DNA from: Bacillus sp. FJAT-42376
Lineage (GTDB): Bacteria > Bacillota > Bacilli > Bacillales > Bacillaceae
Assembly (NCBI RefSeq): GCF_003816055.1
Contig: NZ_CP033906.1
Span: forward strand, 3,596,001 to 3,660,000
DNA length: 64,000 nt
Reading direction: 5' to 3'
The position numbers and the translations under genes were made by a program. The notes below the pieces were generated by a model, which was not told the origin of the DNA, searched no databases, and saw only the letters and a list, made by a program, of their open reading frames with translations. This document shows, piece by piece, positions 34,522-43,341 of the stretch. The first letter of the stretch is position 1. Each line of letters starts with the position of its first letter.

Positions 34522-35379
34522 TCATTTGATTTTCCGATAGATTTTTTCACTGGGAACAAACTCCTGATAATGATAGGCAACTTCCGTGAATTTTAAAGAT
34601 TCTTTATCTCCCAATCCAACAAACCCGCCGTCGGATAAGCTTTGATGGAACAAATGATGCACTTGATTTTGAAGAGCTCCTGTAAAGTAAATCAGTACAT
34701 TTCTGCAAACGATGACATGGAACTCATTAAAAGACTGATCCGTTACAAGATTATGCTGGGCAAAGCTTATATTAGTCAGCAGCTTGGGATGGAAATAAGC
34801 AAATCGTTCATCTGTCGTATAAAATTCCGATAAAGAGCGCTGTCCACCGGACAAAAAATAATTTTTTGTGTAATTTTGCATTTTTGCAAGTGCAAATTTC
34901 CCTTGTTTTGCCTGCTCCAGCACTCTTTCATTCATATCAGTAGCAAATATATGGGTCCGATCTGCAAGACCCTCTTCCTCAAGAAGGATGGCCATCGAGT
35001 AGACTTCCTCTCCTGTTGAGCATCCGGCATGCCAGATTCTAATCACAGGGAGATCTCTCAGCTGCGGAACGACTTTTTCTCTAAAGGATTTAAAGAAACT
35101 TGGATTGCGGAACATCTCGGTTACATTGATGGAGAAATCATTTAGCAGCTTATTCAGTATTTCGGGTTCATAAATTGCCTGTTCAAGAAGTCTCGATATA
35201 CTTGGAATTTGTTCCATTCGCATCCTGTTTCTGATTCTTCTTCCAATAGAAGAACGCATGTAATTCCGAAAATCATAGCCAGACAGGCGGTAAACACCTT
35301 CCAGCAGCAGGTCAATTTCAATCTCTTCCCTTTGACTGAAAGATTCCTCTTCCATTTTGTTAAACTGTTTATCTGCCAT
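34522..35379 (-). CDS. rsbM: CheR-type methyltransferase (RsbM-like)
   Basis: A 285-residue protein with the CheR all-helical N-terminal domain (about 20-85: EIDLLLEGVYRLSGYDFRNY) and the SAM-binding Rossmann domain with HAGCSTGEEVYSMAILLEE (about 118-136), IFATDMNERVLEQAKQG, and VIVCRNVLIYF (about 230). In B. cereus, RsbM methylates a glutamate in the coiled-coil region of RsbK and damps its activity. Here the gene lies directly downstream of the matching kinase (16-bp gap, same strand), so it should act on it and not on chemoreceptors. Confidence 0.88.
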   Translation of the reverse strand: MADKQFNKMEEESFSQREEIEIDLLLEGVYRLSGYDFRNYMRSSIGRRIRNRMRMEQIPSISRLLEQAIYEPEILNKLLNDFSINVTEMFRNPSFFKSFREKVVPQLRDLPVIRIWHAGCSTGEEVYSMAILLEEEGLADRTHIFATDMNERVLEQAKQGKFALAKMQNYTKNYFLSGGQRSLSEFYTTDERFAYFHPKLLTNISFAQHNLVTDQSFNEFHVIVCRNVLIYFTGALQNQVHHLFHQSLSDGGFVGLGDKESLKFTEVAYHYQEFVPSEKIYRKIK

Positions 35380-35395
35380 TTACGTCCAACCTCTT

Positions 35396-38050
35396 TTACT
35401 TAGTAAGCCAAACTCTCATTGCCGATAGCAGCTGCTCAATCTTAAGCGGTTTGCTAATATAGTCCGAGGCTCCTGCTTCTAAGCATTTTTCCCTGTCATT
35501 TTTCATGGCTTTAGCCGTTAAAGCAATAATCGGTACATCGTTCATCTGGTATTCTCCACGGATCGTTTGCATCGTTTCGTACCCGTCCATAACCGGCATC
35601 ATGATATCCATTAAAATCAAATCAACGGATTTGGCTGACGACTGCAGAACTTCCAGACATTTTTGTCCGTTTTCAGCCGTCAGAACATTCATGCCGACAT
35701 TTTTTAATGCCGTCTCAAGAACATAAATATTACGATGGTCATCATCCACAATCAGCACATTCCTGCCTTCAAACACATCTTGCTCCGTGTAAGAATCAGC
35801 ATCGCTTTTATCCTGTACAATCTTTAACTCAGCAGCTGCAGCCGCCTCATATTGCGTTTTCTGCTCTTCTGTGATTCCGGACAAATCCGGATGTGCTGGA
35901 ATGAGAAGTGTAAAGGTACTGCCCTTCCCTTCTTCACTTTCAAGCGTAATTCCTCCGCCAAGCAACTTTGCAAGTTCACGGCATATGGATAAACCAAGAC
36001 CGGTGCCGCCATATTTTCTGACCGTCGCTCCGTCTCCCTGCTGAAACGCTTCAAATATGATCTCATGCTTGTCCTTAGGTATTCCAATTCCAGTATCCGT
36101 TACAGCAAGGCGGATTTGATTGCCCGGCACATGATCAATAGAAACGGTAATTCCGCCATGAGACGTAAATTTAAATGCGTTGGAAAGAAGGTTTTTAATG
36201 ATTTGGTTCAGACGCTTTTCATCCGTATAGATAAGATCAGGCACTTCATCTGCTTTATCTATTTTTAAATATAACCCCTTCTGGGCTGCAAGATGAGCAA
36301 AATTCCGCTCAATATATTCTGGGATGCCGGCTGCATTCACTTCCCCGAAATGTACCTCAAGCTTTCCGGATTCCACTTTAGAGAGATCCAGAATTTCATC
36401 AATTAAGTTCAAGAGGTCCTGTCCGGAAGAATGGATGATCTCTGCAAACTCCTGTTCCTCTGAGGCAAGTTTCTTCCCTGTGTTCTCCGCAAGCATCTCT
36501 GACAAAATCAGAATGCTGTTCAGCGGGGTACGGAGCTCATGTGACATATTCGCCAAAAACTCTGATTTGTATTGGGAACTTGCCATCAGCTGTTTTGCCT
36601 GGGCCTCAAGCTCTTCTTTTGCCTGCTCGAGTTCCTTGGATTTATCTTCTGCATCTTCGCTTCTGGATTCCAGCTGCTCATTAATCATCTGCAGCTCTTC
36701 AGACTGCATTTGAAGCTCTTCTGATTGAGTCTGGAGTTCCTCAGACTGCGTTTGAAGTTCTTCTGTCATAGCCTGTGATTCTGCAAGAAGCCTTTTAATC
36801 TTCATTTGCCCAAGGACGCTGTTAATGGTGAGTCCCATTGATTCCGTCAAAGCGTTCAGCAGTTCGATGTGCTTCGGCAAATATTCTCCGAAACTTGACA
36901 GTTCAATAACAGCAATCGCATTGCTCTTATACAGGATAGGAGCTACGAGAAGACTTTTAGCCTTGATATTTCCCATTGCTGAGGAAACGGGCTGATAATC
37001 TGCGCCCAGATCGTTCACAACGACTACTTTTTTATCTATGGCTGCCTGCCCTGCGAGACCATCGCCATAAGAAAAGGTCTCTTTCGCATTTTCTGTTCCA
37101 AATGCATATCCGGCTTTTTTCACAAAAACATCGCCGTCTTTTACGTAAAAAGCGCCCATTGCCGACTCAGTAAAATCCGCAAGATTTTTAAGGAAAGTCT
37201 CCCCAAGAGGTTCAAGGGACGATATCCCCTGATTCTGGTTATTCACTTGATTGATGCCTGTCTGAACCCAGCTGCGTTCTTCCATGACATCAAGCAGACG
37301 GTTCGTTGCCATTGCAAGTTCTTTGATTTCATCCTTTGTCCGGACGTTCAGCCTCCGGGATAAATCTCCGCCGCTTGTCATCGCTTTAATATTTCCGATT
37401 ACCTGCTGCACAGTCGAAACGATTGATTTGGAAATCGCCATTCCAATTACGATTGCCACAATCGCAGTCAGGAGCAGAAGGCCATACATCATATATCTTA
37501 ACCATAAGTTCTGACTGTCTAAATCAGCTGCTCTCTGTTTCGTTAAATTCAATTCTGTACCCTTGAACGTTTCAAGCTGATCACGAACAGATTTAATGGC
37601 ACCGGCATCAGGGTTTTGCGCATAAAACCTTTGGATCTCCTGATCTCTTCCATTATTTTTCAGCTTGATGACAGGGTCACTTGTTTCGGTAACCCAGTTA
37701 TCAATGGAAGCTTTAATCGCTCTCAGTTTGTCCTGCTGGGAAGAATTATCGCTGATTAAGCTGTAGAGTTCTTTATAATCGTCATCCAGATGAGTTCCGG
37801 CAAGCTCATATGCATTCATATACTCCGCATTTCCAGTAATCGCATAGCCTCTTTGCCCGGTTTGCATTTCAAGGAGAGACCTTTCCACCTGGCCGGTTAA
37901 ATTAAAAACTTGAATATCATGATTTATGATAAAGTTTCTCTGTTTTTGCATTTGTGAAATCTGATTGCTGATTAATAGAATCGACACGATTAAGCAAACC
38001 AATATGACCCCATAGCCGAATAGGATTTTATTCCTAATTCCGATTTTCAT
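35396..38050 (-). CDS. rsbK: Hybrid sensor histidine kinase: CHASE3-HAMP-GAF-HisKA-HATPase-REC (RsbK-like)
   Basis: An 884-residue protein. A membrane helix (8-28), an extracellular four-helix CHASE3 domain (about 35-185), and a second helix (about 190-210) are followed by HAMP (about 211-262) and GAF (about 275-415). A Glu-rich coiled coil comes next, with repeats of the heptad EELQTQS. Then HisKA with His504 in MSHELRTPLNS, HATPase (NLLSNAFKF, DTGIGIP, GGTGLGLSI), and a C-terminal receiver with Asp815 in MDIMMPVMDG. This is the architecture of B. cereus RsbK, whose coiled coil is methylated by RsbM. Signals are presumably read by CHASE3 and GAF, and phosphate passes to RsbY encoded nearby. 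Confidence 0.9.
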   Translation of the reverse strand: MKIGIRNKILFGYGVILVCLIVSILLISNQISQMQKQRNFIINHDIQVFNLTGQVERSLLEMQTGQRGYAITGNAEYMNAYELAGTHLDDDYKELYSLISDNSSQQDKLRAIKASIDNWVTETSDPVIKLKNNGRDQEIQRFYAQNPDAGAIKSVRDQLETFKGTELNLTKQRAADLDSQNLWLRYMMYGLLLLTAIVAIVIGMAISKSIVSTVQQVIGNIKAMTSGGDLSRRLNVRTKDEIKELAMATNRLLDVMEERSWVQTGINQVNNQNQGISSLEPLGETFLKNLADFTESAMGAFYVKDGDVFVKKAGYAFGTENAKETFSYGDGLAGQAAIDKKVVVVNDLGADYQPVSSAMGNIKAKSLLVAPILYKSNAIAVIELSSFGEYLPKHIELLNALTESMGLTINSVLGQMKIKRLLAESQAMTEELQTQSEELQTQSEELQMQSEELQMINEQLESRSEDAEDKSKELEQAKEELEAQAKQLMASSQYKSEFLANMSHELRTPLNSILILSEMLAENTGKKLASEEQEFAEIIHSSGQDLLNLIDEILDLSKVESGKLEVHFGEVNAAGIPEYIERNFAHLAAQKGLYLKIDKADEVPDLIYTDEKRLNQIIKNLLSNAFKFTSHGGITVSIDHVPGNQIRLAVTDTGIGIPKDKHEIIFEAFQQGDGATVRKYGGTGLGLSICRELAKLLGGGITLESEEGKGSTFTLLIPAHPDLSGITEEQKTQYEAAAAAELKIVQDKSDADSYTEQDVFEGRNVLIVDDDHRNIYVLETALKNVGMNVLTAENGQKCLEVLQSSAKSVDLILMDIMMPVMDGYETMQTIRGEYQMNDVPIIALTAKAMKNDREKCLEAGASDYISKPLKIEQLLSAMRVWLTK

Positions 38051-38159
38051 ATTTTCCTTCGTCCCCTTTTTTCATCTCCTTGAAATTATATACTAATTCC
38101 TTCTTACTGCCTACGAAGAAAGCACATTGAAATTCAATGAGAACGGCCTTCACAAGAGA

Positions 38160-38188
38160 TTGCCTTTTTTCATGATGTATGATACTAT
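38160..38188 (+). promoter_or_regulatory. Promoter of the candidate structured RNA
   Basis: TTGCCT (38160-38165) and TACTAT (38183-38188) with a 17-bp spacer; the predicted start is near 38195. Confidence 0.55.
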
Positions 38189-38194
38189 ACTAGA

Positions 38195-38312
38195 GCGATG
38201 AGCTGAGTTGCATAAGCCGGGGGACGCACCTTATAGGTACAAACGATGTGGCGTTTGGTCTCCCGCCGCAATACGCAAAGGCACCTGACTAGTCAGGTGC
38301 CTTTTTTATTTC
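38195..38312 (+). ncRNA. Candidate structured RNA with its own promoter and terminator
   Basis: About 118 nt with no open frame. Predicted pairs: TTGC (38208-38211) with GCAA (38268-38271); GGGGGAC (38219-38225) with GTCTCCC (38258-38264). The latter encloses two hairpins, ACCT-TAT-AGGT (38228-38238) and CAAACG (38240-38245)/CGTTTG (38252-38257). This gives a compact multibranch fold. It ends in a perfect 11-bp terminator stem GGCACCTGACT/AGTCAGGTGCC (38280-38301) plus T6. It could be a free small RNA or a terminating riboswitch-like leader for the L,D-transpeptidase gene 155 bp downstream. It does not match the consensus I remember for ydaO, GEMM, T-box, purine or SAM elements. Confidence 0.6.
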
Positions 38313-38467
38313 CATTTCCTGTTTCCTCTTCCGCCTCTCCTTCCCTCCATTTGATACACTTTCAAACAAAAAATTTTCCAGCAATACAAATTTCTACATA
38401 TTTTATAGGCCATTGCGTTTATAATTAATTGGCATATTTATATAATTATAGAAAAACAGGGGGCATT

Positions 38468-39832
38468 ATGAAAAAAATCATTTTAAGCTTTATCCTTCTA
38501 TTCAGTTTTTTTGCCGGAGGAAACTTCACTTCCGCTTCTGCGAGCGGAAGCCAGTTAATCATTGTGAACAAAGCAATAAACAAATTAGCTTTCTTCGACA
38601 GCGGCAAGCTCGTCCGGGTGTTTAGTGTAGGGACAGGCAGAAGCGATGATTTAACGCCGGAAGGGACATTCAGGGTTGTCACCAAAATCGTAAATCGTCC
38701 TTATTATAAAGACAACATTCCTGGCGGCGATCCAAGAAATCCTCTTGGAGACAGATGGCTCGGACTCGATGCAAGAGGAACGTATGGGACTACCTATGCC
38801 ATACACGGGAATAACAATGAGAATTCCATTGGAAAATACGTGAGTTCAGGATGCATCAGGATGCACAATGCTGAGGTAAGATGGCTATATCCAAAAGTCG
38901 AAAAAATGACGAAGGCCGTTATCTTAAAATCAAATGAATCATTTGAAGCGATTGCCAGGAAAAATGGCTATCCTGTGAGCAAAGAGAATGCAGCCTATTC
39001 GGCTGCTGAAGAACAGGGAAAAGTCCTTCTTCAAAAAACGGCGGCTTATCAAACAGCTGTCAATAGCGGAAGTATTTCAAAAGTAAATGGTTTGTATAAC
39101 GGATTAAACGGAGAACTTAAATCAGCAGAAGCACTGATAGGAAAAGTTTCCGGGAAGTCTATCCGAGACGCACTTGGCCAGAAATATGTAAACCCTGCCA
39201 AAAAAACAATTGAGAGAACCATATATGAAGTTTCACAATACAGATTAATGAATTCCATTAAACCTAGCGGGGATAACCTCTCAAAGTCTGAAGCGCAGCT
39301 CCGGGTGTTGGACCGTCTCCAAACACGCGCAGCACAGATAAAAAAAGACGGCGGCTATTCCGCTCTTCCTGCCGGCATAACGAGAAGTCTCGAGAGTCAG
39401 GAAGCAACCCTTTACGGTATGATCGTTCAGGTTCGGACGGCCGATTACAATAAAGCGATTTTAAACTCGAGCATGACATCCATTGATCGGCTGTATGACA
39501 GGTTTACATCATCTATCACTTCAGCCGAAAAAGAAATCGGAGAGGTATACGGTTCCGCAAACCGCAGCTCAATTCTGAACGTGTATGTAAAGCCGGCTAA
39601 AATTGCCCGTGAACGAACCATTTATCAAATATCCATGCACAGGCAAATGAATAAAATTGACGCTTTATTGAAATCCGGTTCCTCAGCAAAAGCAAAACAA
39701 GAGCTTCAGAAATTGGAGAGGCTTCAAAGCAGGTCTATTGAAATCCAAAAAGAGCTCGGTTATCCCCAGCTGAAAACCCTTGATGCAAGCTTAAGTAAAC
39801 GGTATAGAGAATTACAGGAAAAGTTAGTGTAG
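38468..39832 (+). CDS. L,D-transpeptidase with duplicated C-terminal helical module
   Basis: I start at ATG 38468 behind AGGGGG. The 454-residue protein has a signal peptide (about 1-26) and a YkuD domain (27-150) with His113 in AIHGNNN and Cys129 in VSSGCIRMH. About 300 helical residues follow, containing a clear internal duplication: YVNPAKKTIERTIYEVSQYR and, about 140 residues later, YVKPAKIARERTIYQISMHR, each before an LxxLxxLQxR helix. This resembles S-layer SbsC-type helical domains, but that is a low-confidence comparison. The catalytic half is nearly the same as in the enzyme at 6479-7459. It should modify the cell wall. Confidence 0.9.
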   Translation: MKKIILSFILLFSFFAGGNFTSASASGSQLIIVNKAINKLAFFDSGKLVRVFSVGTGRSDDLTPEGTFRVVTKIVNRPYYKDNIPGGDPRNPLGDRWLGLDARGTYGTTYAIHGNNNENSIGKYVSSGCIRMHNAEVRWLYPKVEKMTKAVILKSNESFEAIARKNGYPVSKENAAYSAAEEQGKVLLQKTAAYQTAVNSGSISKVNGLYNGLNGELKSAEALIGKVSGKSIRDALGQKYVNPAKKTIERTIYEVSQYRLMNSIKPSGDNLSKSEAQLRVLDRLQTRAAQIKKDGGYSALPAGITRSLESQEATLYGMIVQVRTADYNKAILNSSMTSIDRLYDRFTSSITSAEKEIGEVYGSANRSSILNVYVKPAKIARERTIYQISMHRQMNKIDALLKSGSSAKAKQELQKLERLQSRSIEIQKELGYPQLKTLDASLSKRYRELQEKLV

Positions 39833-39858
39833 AAAACCCTTTTCGAAGGGTTTTTTTT
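39833..39858 (+). terminator. Terminator after the L,D-transpeptidase gene
   Basis: AAAACCCTT-TTCG-AAGGGTTTTTTTT. Confidence 0.9.
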
Positions 39859-39913
39859 ATGCAATTCTTTAACAACACCATGCTTTTTACCTAATTTTTC
39901 AACTCGAAATATT

Positions 39914-39943
39914 TTGACAACAAAATAAAGATAATAGTAATAT
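39914..39943 (+). promoter_or_regulatory. Promoter of the peptide transporter gene
   Basis: TTGACA (39914-39919), 18 bp, TAATAT (39938-39943); ATG 29 bp on. Confidence 0.7.
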
Positions 39944-39971
39944 AGTATTTTATAAGAGGGAGGTAATTCAA

Positions 39972-41465
39972 ATGACACCTTTGGACCATGATAAAATTGC
40001 GGCAAGTGTCCCTCAAAAGGGATTTTTCGGTCATCCAAGAGGCTTATTCACTCTATTCTTCACAGAATTCTGGGAGAGATTTTCCTATTACGGAATGAGA
40101 GCAATTCTTGTTTATTACATGTATTACAGCGTTTCTAAAGGCGGGCTTGGTATTGACCAATCAACCGCTCTCGCTATTACCTCCATTTACGGATCCCTTG
40201 TATATATGTCCGGGATCATCGGCGGCTGGATAGCAGATCGTATTTTAGGATCTACGAGAACAGTCTTCTACGGCGGAATATTAATTATGCTGGGTCATAT
40301 CGTTCTTGCTTTACCAGGGACGTTTACTGCATTCTTAATTTCTATGGTATTGATTGTTCTTGGTACTGGTCTGTTAAAACCAAACATCTCAAACATTGTC
40401 GGAGATCTTTATACTGAAAAAGATGAGCGCCGCGATTCAGGCTTCAGCATTTTCTATATGGGAATCAATATGGGTGGTTTCCTTTCCCCACTCGTTGTCG
40501 GAACAGTCGGAGAAATGTATAGCTTTCATTTAGGTTTCGGACTGGCTGCAATTGGAATGCTTTTTGGATTGATTGTTTTTGTGGCAACCAAGAAGAAAAG
40601 TCTTGGACTAGCAGGTTCTTTCGTTCCAAATCCCCTTACACCTGCTGAAAGAAAGAAGACCTTTACACAAATCGGAATTGCAGCAGCAGCTGTTCTCATT
40701 ATTGGTTTTGTATTAGCTCAGCAAGGAATCTTAACCATTGATTTATTTATCTTAATTGTAAGTATCCTTGGAATTCTAATTCCTGCCGCGTATTTCATCG
40801 TGATGTACAACAGCAAAAAGACAACGGCTGTTGAAAAATCAAGGCTGCTTGCCTACATCCCGCTGTTTATTGCCGCAATGGTATTCTGGGCAATTCAGGA
40901 GCAAGGCTCTACAATTCTGGCGGCGTATGCTGCTGAGCGGACTCAATTGAACATCGGCGGTTTTGAATTAAAGGCTTCTTGGTTCCAATCACTGAATCCT
41001 CTATTCATTATTACATTGGCACCGCTATTCGCCTGGATGTGGTTAAAGCTTGGTGATCGCCAGCCTTCCACTTCAAAGAAGTTTTCTTTCGGGCTGATTT
41101 TCGCAGGTATTTCTTTTATCGTTATGATTTTCCCGGCTTCCATTAATGGAACAGAATCACTTGTTAATCCATGGTGGCTCGTTCTCAGCTTCTTCCTTGT
41201 CGTGATCGGAGAGCTATGCTTGTCTCCAGTCGGATTATCTGCAACAACAAAACTTGCACCTTCTGCATTCTCTTCACAGACAATGAGCTTATGGTTCTTA
41301 ACAAGTGCAGCAGCACAAGCAATGAATGCGCAAGTCGTTAGATTCTACAAACCTGAAACTGAGGTTGTATATTTTGGAATTATCGGCGGAATCGCTATTG
41401 TTCTTGGTCTGATTTTGTTTTTGGTTTCTCCTTCCATTCAAAGGCTGATGAAGGGCGTAAGATAA
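39972..41465 (+). CDS. dtpT: POT-family di/tripeptide transporter
   Basis: A 497-residue protein with GGGAGG before the ATG and 12-14 predicted helices. The family signature FFTEFWERFSYYGMRAILVYYM (residues 28-49) holds the ExxER proton-coupling motif. A second signature follows at about 150-175 (GFSIFYMGINMGGFLSPLVVG). It should import di- and tripeptides with protons, like Lactococcus DtpT and B. subtilis YclF. Single gene with its own promoter and terminator. Confidence 0.93.
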   Translation: MTPLDHDKIAASVPQKGFFGHPRGLFTLFFTEFWERFSYYGMRAILVYYMYYSVSKGGLGIDQSTALAITSIYGSLVYMSGIIGGWIADRILGSTRTVFYGGILIMLGHIVLALPGTFTAFLISMVLIVLGTGLLKPNISNIVGDLYTEKDERRDSGFSIFYMGINMGGFLSPLVVGTVGEMYSFHLGFGLAAIGMLFGLIVFVATKKKSLGLAGSFVPNPLTPAERKKTFTQIGIAAAAVLIIGFVLAQQGILTIDLFILIVSILGILIPAAYFIVMYNSKKTTAVEKSRLLAYIPLFIAAMVFWAIQEQGSTILAAYAAERTQLNIGGFELKASWFQSLNPLFIITLAPLFAWMWLKLGDRQPSTSKKFSFGLIFAGISFIVMIFPASINGTESLVNPWWLVLSFFLVVIGELCLSPVGLSATTKLAPSAFSSQTMSLWFLTSAAAQAMNAQVVRFYKPETEVVYFGIIGGIAIVLGLILFLVSPSIQRLMKGVR

Positions 41466-41478
41466 GAAAGTTGCTATT

Positions 41479-41509
41479 AATCCACTCTCTGCGGAGGGTG
41501 GATTTTTTT
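41479..41509 (+). terminator. Terminator after dtpT
   Basis: AATCCACTCTC-TGC-GGAGGGTGGATTTTTTT; short loop, one mismatch. Confidence 0.85.
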
Positions 41510-41520
41510 ATGTTTTATCA

Positions 41521-41650
41521 TGTTAGATTTTCTAACAAATTGTATTCGCTTCCAAAATAATCTTTAAATATATTTGAAAATTCTTATTGATATTCCTTCT
41601 ACTTTCACATATGATACTTTATATACCAACTGATGTTATATAAACTAACA
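41521..41650 (+). promoter_or_regulatory. amtB-glnB control region with two TnrA/GlnR boxes
   Basis: Box 1, TGTTAGATTTTCTAACA (41521-41537), matches all fixed positions of TGTNANAWWWTMTNACA. Box 2, TGTTATATAAACTAACA (41634-41650), has one mismatch. A -10 at 41569-41574 (TATATT) would put box 1 centred near -52, the activating position for TnrA. A second promoter TTGATA-17-TATGAT (41587-41615) would start just upstream of box 2, so box 2 could repress. Confidence 0.75.
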
Positions 41651-41687
41651 TGACGTATTTCAATTGACTTATAGGGAGGAATCAGCA

Positions 41688-42914
41688 ATGCAGATGGGCG
41701 ACTCGATTTTAATGTTTGTGGCAACATTGCTTGTTTGGCTTATGACACCTGGAATTGCCTTATTTTATGGAGGGATGGTCCGAAGCAAGAACGTACTCAG
41801 TACAGCGATGTACAGCTTAAGTTCTATCGCAATTATTTCGGTTTTATGGATCATTGCAGGCTATTCACTTGCTTTCTCAACTACAGGGAATCCTTTTATA
41901 GGAGGTCTTGACTGGGCCGGACTTCAAGGCGTATCGTTTGAGCCTAATGCTGACTACAGTGCTACCATTCCTCACAGCTTATATATGATGTTTCAGCTTA
42001 CTTTCGCCGTTCTGACATGCGCCATCATTTCCGGTGCTTTTGCCGAACGTATGCGTTTCTCAGCTTTTGTTCTTTTCAGTGTTCTTTGGACATTCCTCGT
42101 CTACTCTCCTGTTGCCCACTGGGTTTGGGGCGTGGGAGGCTGGCTTCGTGATTTAGGTGCTTTGGACTTTGCGGGCGGGAATGTAGTTCATATATCTTCC
42201 GGTGTAGCAGGTCTTGTGCTGGCATTGGTCATTGGAACAAGAAAAAGCAAAAATTCCGTTTCTCCTCATAATCTTCCGTTAACTTTACTGGGAGGAGTCC
42301 TCATCTGGTTTGGCTGGTTCGGGTTTAATGTCGGGAGCGCTCTTACTCTCAATGATGTAGCTATGATCGCATTTATCAATACAAATACGGCAGCTGCTAC
42401 CGGAATTATCGGATGGATTGCAGTTGAGTGGATTATTAACAAAAAACCTACAATGCTCGGTGCTATTTCCGGGGCAATAGCGGGACTTGTCGCTATTACT
42501 CCAGCATGCGGATTTGTCACTCCTGCCGCTTCCATTTTAATCGGGCTTGTGGGCGGCGCTGTTTGTTTCTGGGGAGTGTTCTTTTTGAAAGAGAAGCTGG
42601 GCTATGATGATGCTCTGGATGCATTCGGATTGCATGGAATTGGCGGTACATGGGGCGGAATCGCAACGGGCCTATTCGCTACCACCTCTGTAAACTCTGC
42701 AGGCGCAGACGGGTTGTTTTATGGAAATGCCGGGCTTTTGCTGAAGCAGCTGATTGCGATAGGAGCAACCTACGTATTTGTCGGAATCGTCACCTTTCTT
42801 ATTATTAAGGCTGTGAGCTTTGTGATTAGCATTCGGGCCAGTGAAGAAGAAGAATCAATGGGTCTTGACCTGACGCTGCACGGCGAAAAAGCCTATCAAG
42901 AGTCTAACCTTTAG
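41688..42914 (+). CDS. amtB: Ammonium transporter AmtB/NrgA
   Basis: I start at ATG 41688 behind GGGAGG (8 codons inside the longest frame). The 408-residue protein has 11 helices. Family motifs include DSILMFVATLLVWLMTPGIALFYGGMV at the start, the Phe gate region and the twin His (HISSGVAG at about 168; DAFGLHGIGGTWGG at about 310). It conducts ammonium when nitrogen is scarce. The next gene, 17 bp on, is its PII partner. Confidence 0.95.
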   Translation: MQMGDSILMFVATLLVWLMTPGIALFYGGMVRSKNVLSTAMYSLSSIAIISVLWIIAGYSLAFSTTGNPFIGGLDWAGLQGVSFEPNADYSATIPHSLYMMFQLTFAVLTCAIISGAFAERMRFSAFVLFSVLWTFLVYSPVAHWVWGVGGWLRDLGALDFAGGNVVHISSGVAGLVLALVIGTRKSKNSVSPHNLPLTLLGGVLIWFGWFGFNVGSALTLNDVAMIAFINTNTAAATGIIGWIAVEWIINKKPTMLGAISGAIAGLVAITPACGFVTPAASILIGLVGGAVCFWGVFFLKEKLGYDDALDAFGLHGIGGTWGGIATGLFATTSVNSAGADGLFYGNAGLLLKQLIAIGATYVFVGIVTFLIIKAVSFVISIRASEEEESMGLDLTLHGEKAYQESNL

Positions 42915-42931
42915 GAAGCGGGGAGTATATG

Positions 42932-43297
42932 ATGAGTGAGGTCTTAACGAAAATAGAAATAATCTCCCGTCCAGACCGATTTGAAGAGTTTAAAAGGGAA
43001 CTCGTTAAAATTGGTGTGAGCGGAATCACCGTATCCAATGTTTTTGGCGCCGGGCTTCAAAAAGGATTCACTGAGCTGTACCGAGGTGTAAAAAGGGAAA
43101 TCAATATGTACGAACGGCTTAAAATTGAAATAGTTGTATGTAAAGTTCCTGTACAGGATGTCGTAGATCTCGCGTGCAAAATTCTCAAAACAGGAAAGCC
43201 TGGAGACGGGAAAATATTCATTTACGAACTGGCCAACGCTGTAAAAATCCGCAATGGAGATGAAGGGTGCAAGGCACTGCAAAATGAAGATGAATAG
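42932..43297 (+). CDS. glnB: PII nitrogen regulatory protein (GlnB/NrgB-like)
   Basis: Two ATGs are adjacent (42929 and 42932) behind GGGGAG; either may start, giving 121-122 residues. It has the PII fold with the T-loop region FGAGLQKGFTELYRGVKREINM and the C-terminal signature TGKPGDGKIFIYELANAVKIRNGDEG. The T-loop Tyr is present. It should bind AmtB and nucleotides or 2-oxoglutarate and block ammonium uptake under nitrogen excess. In Bacillus it also tethers TnrA, which fits the boxes upstream. Confidence 0.94.
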   Translation: MSEVLTKIEIISRPDRFEEFKRELVKIGVSGITVSNVFGAGLQKGFTELYRGVKREINMYERLKIEIVVCKVPVQDVVDLACKILKTGKPGDGKIFIYELANAVKIRNGDEGCKALQNEDE

Positions 43298-43332
43298 AAA
43301 AAGCCAGCCGGGATTAGCCGGCTGGCTTTTTT
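43298..43332. terminator. Bidirectional terminator between glnB and gvpU
   Basis: AAAAAGCCAGCCGG and CCGGCTGGCTTTTTT with a 6-base loop; also ends the gas vesicle operon from the other side. Confidence 0.92.
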
Positions 43333-43341
43333 ATTTCTTAT

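Noticed and set aside
38195..38312. Interpretation of the RNA as a ydaO (c-di-AMP) riboswitch because a wall enzyme follows
   Set aside because: The conserved ydaO sequence blocks are not present; kept as an unassigned structured RNA.
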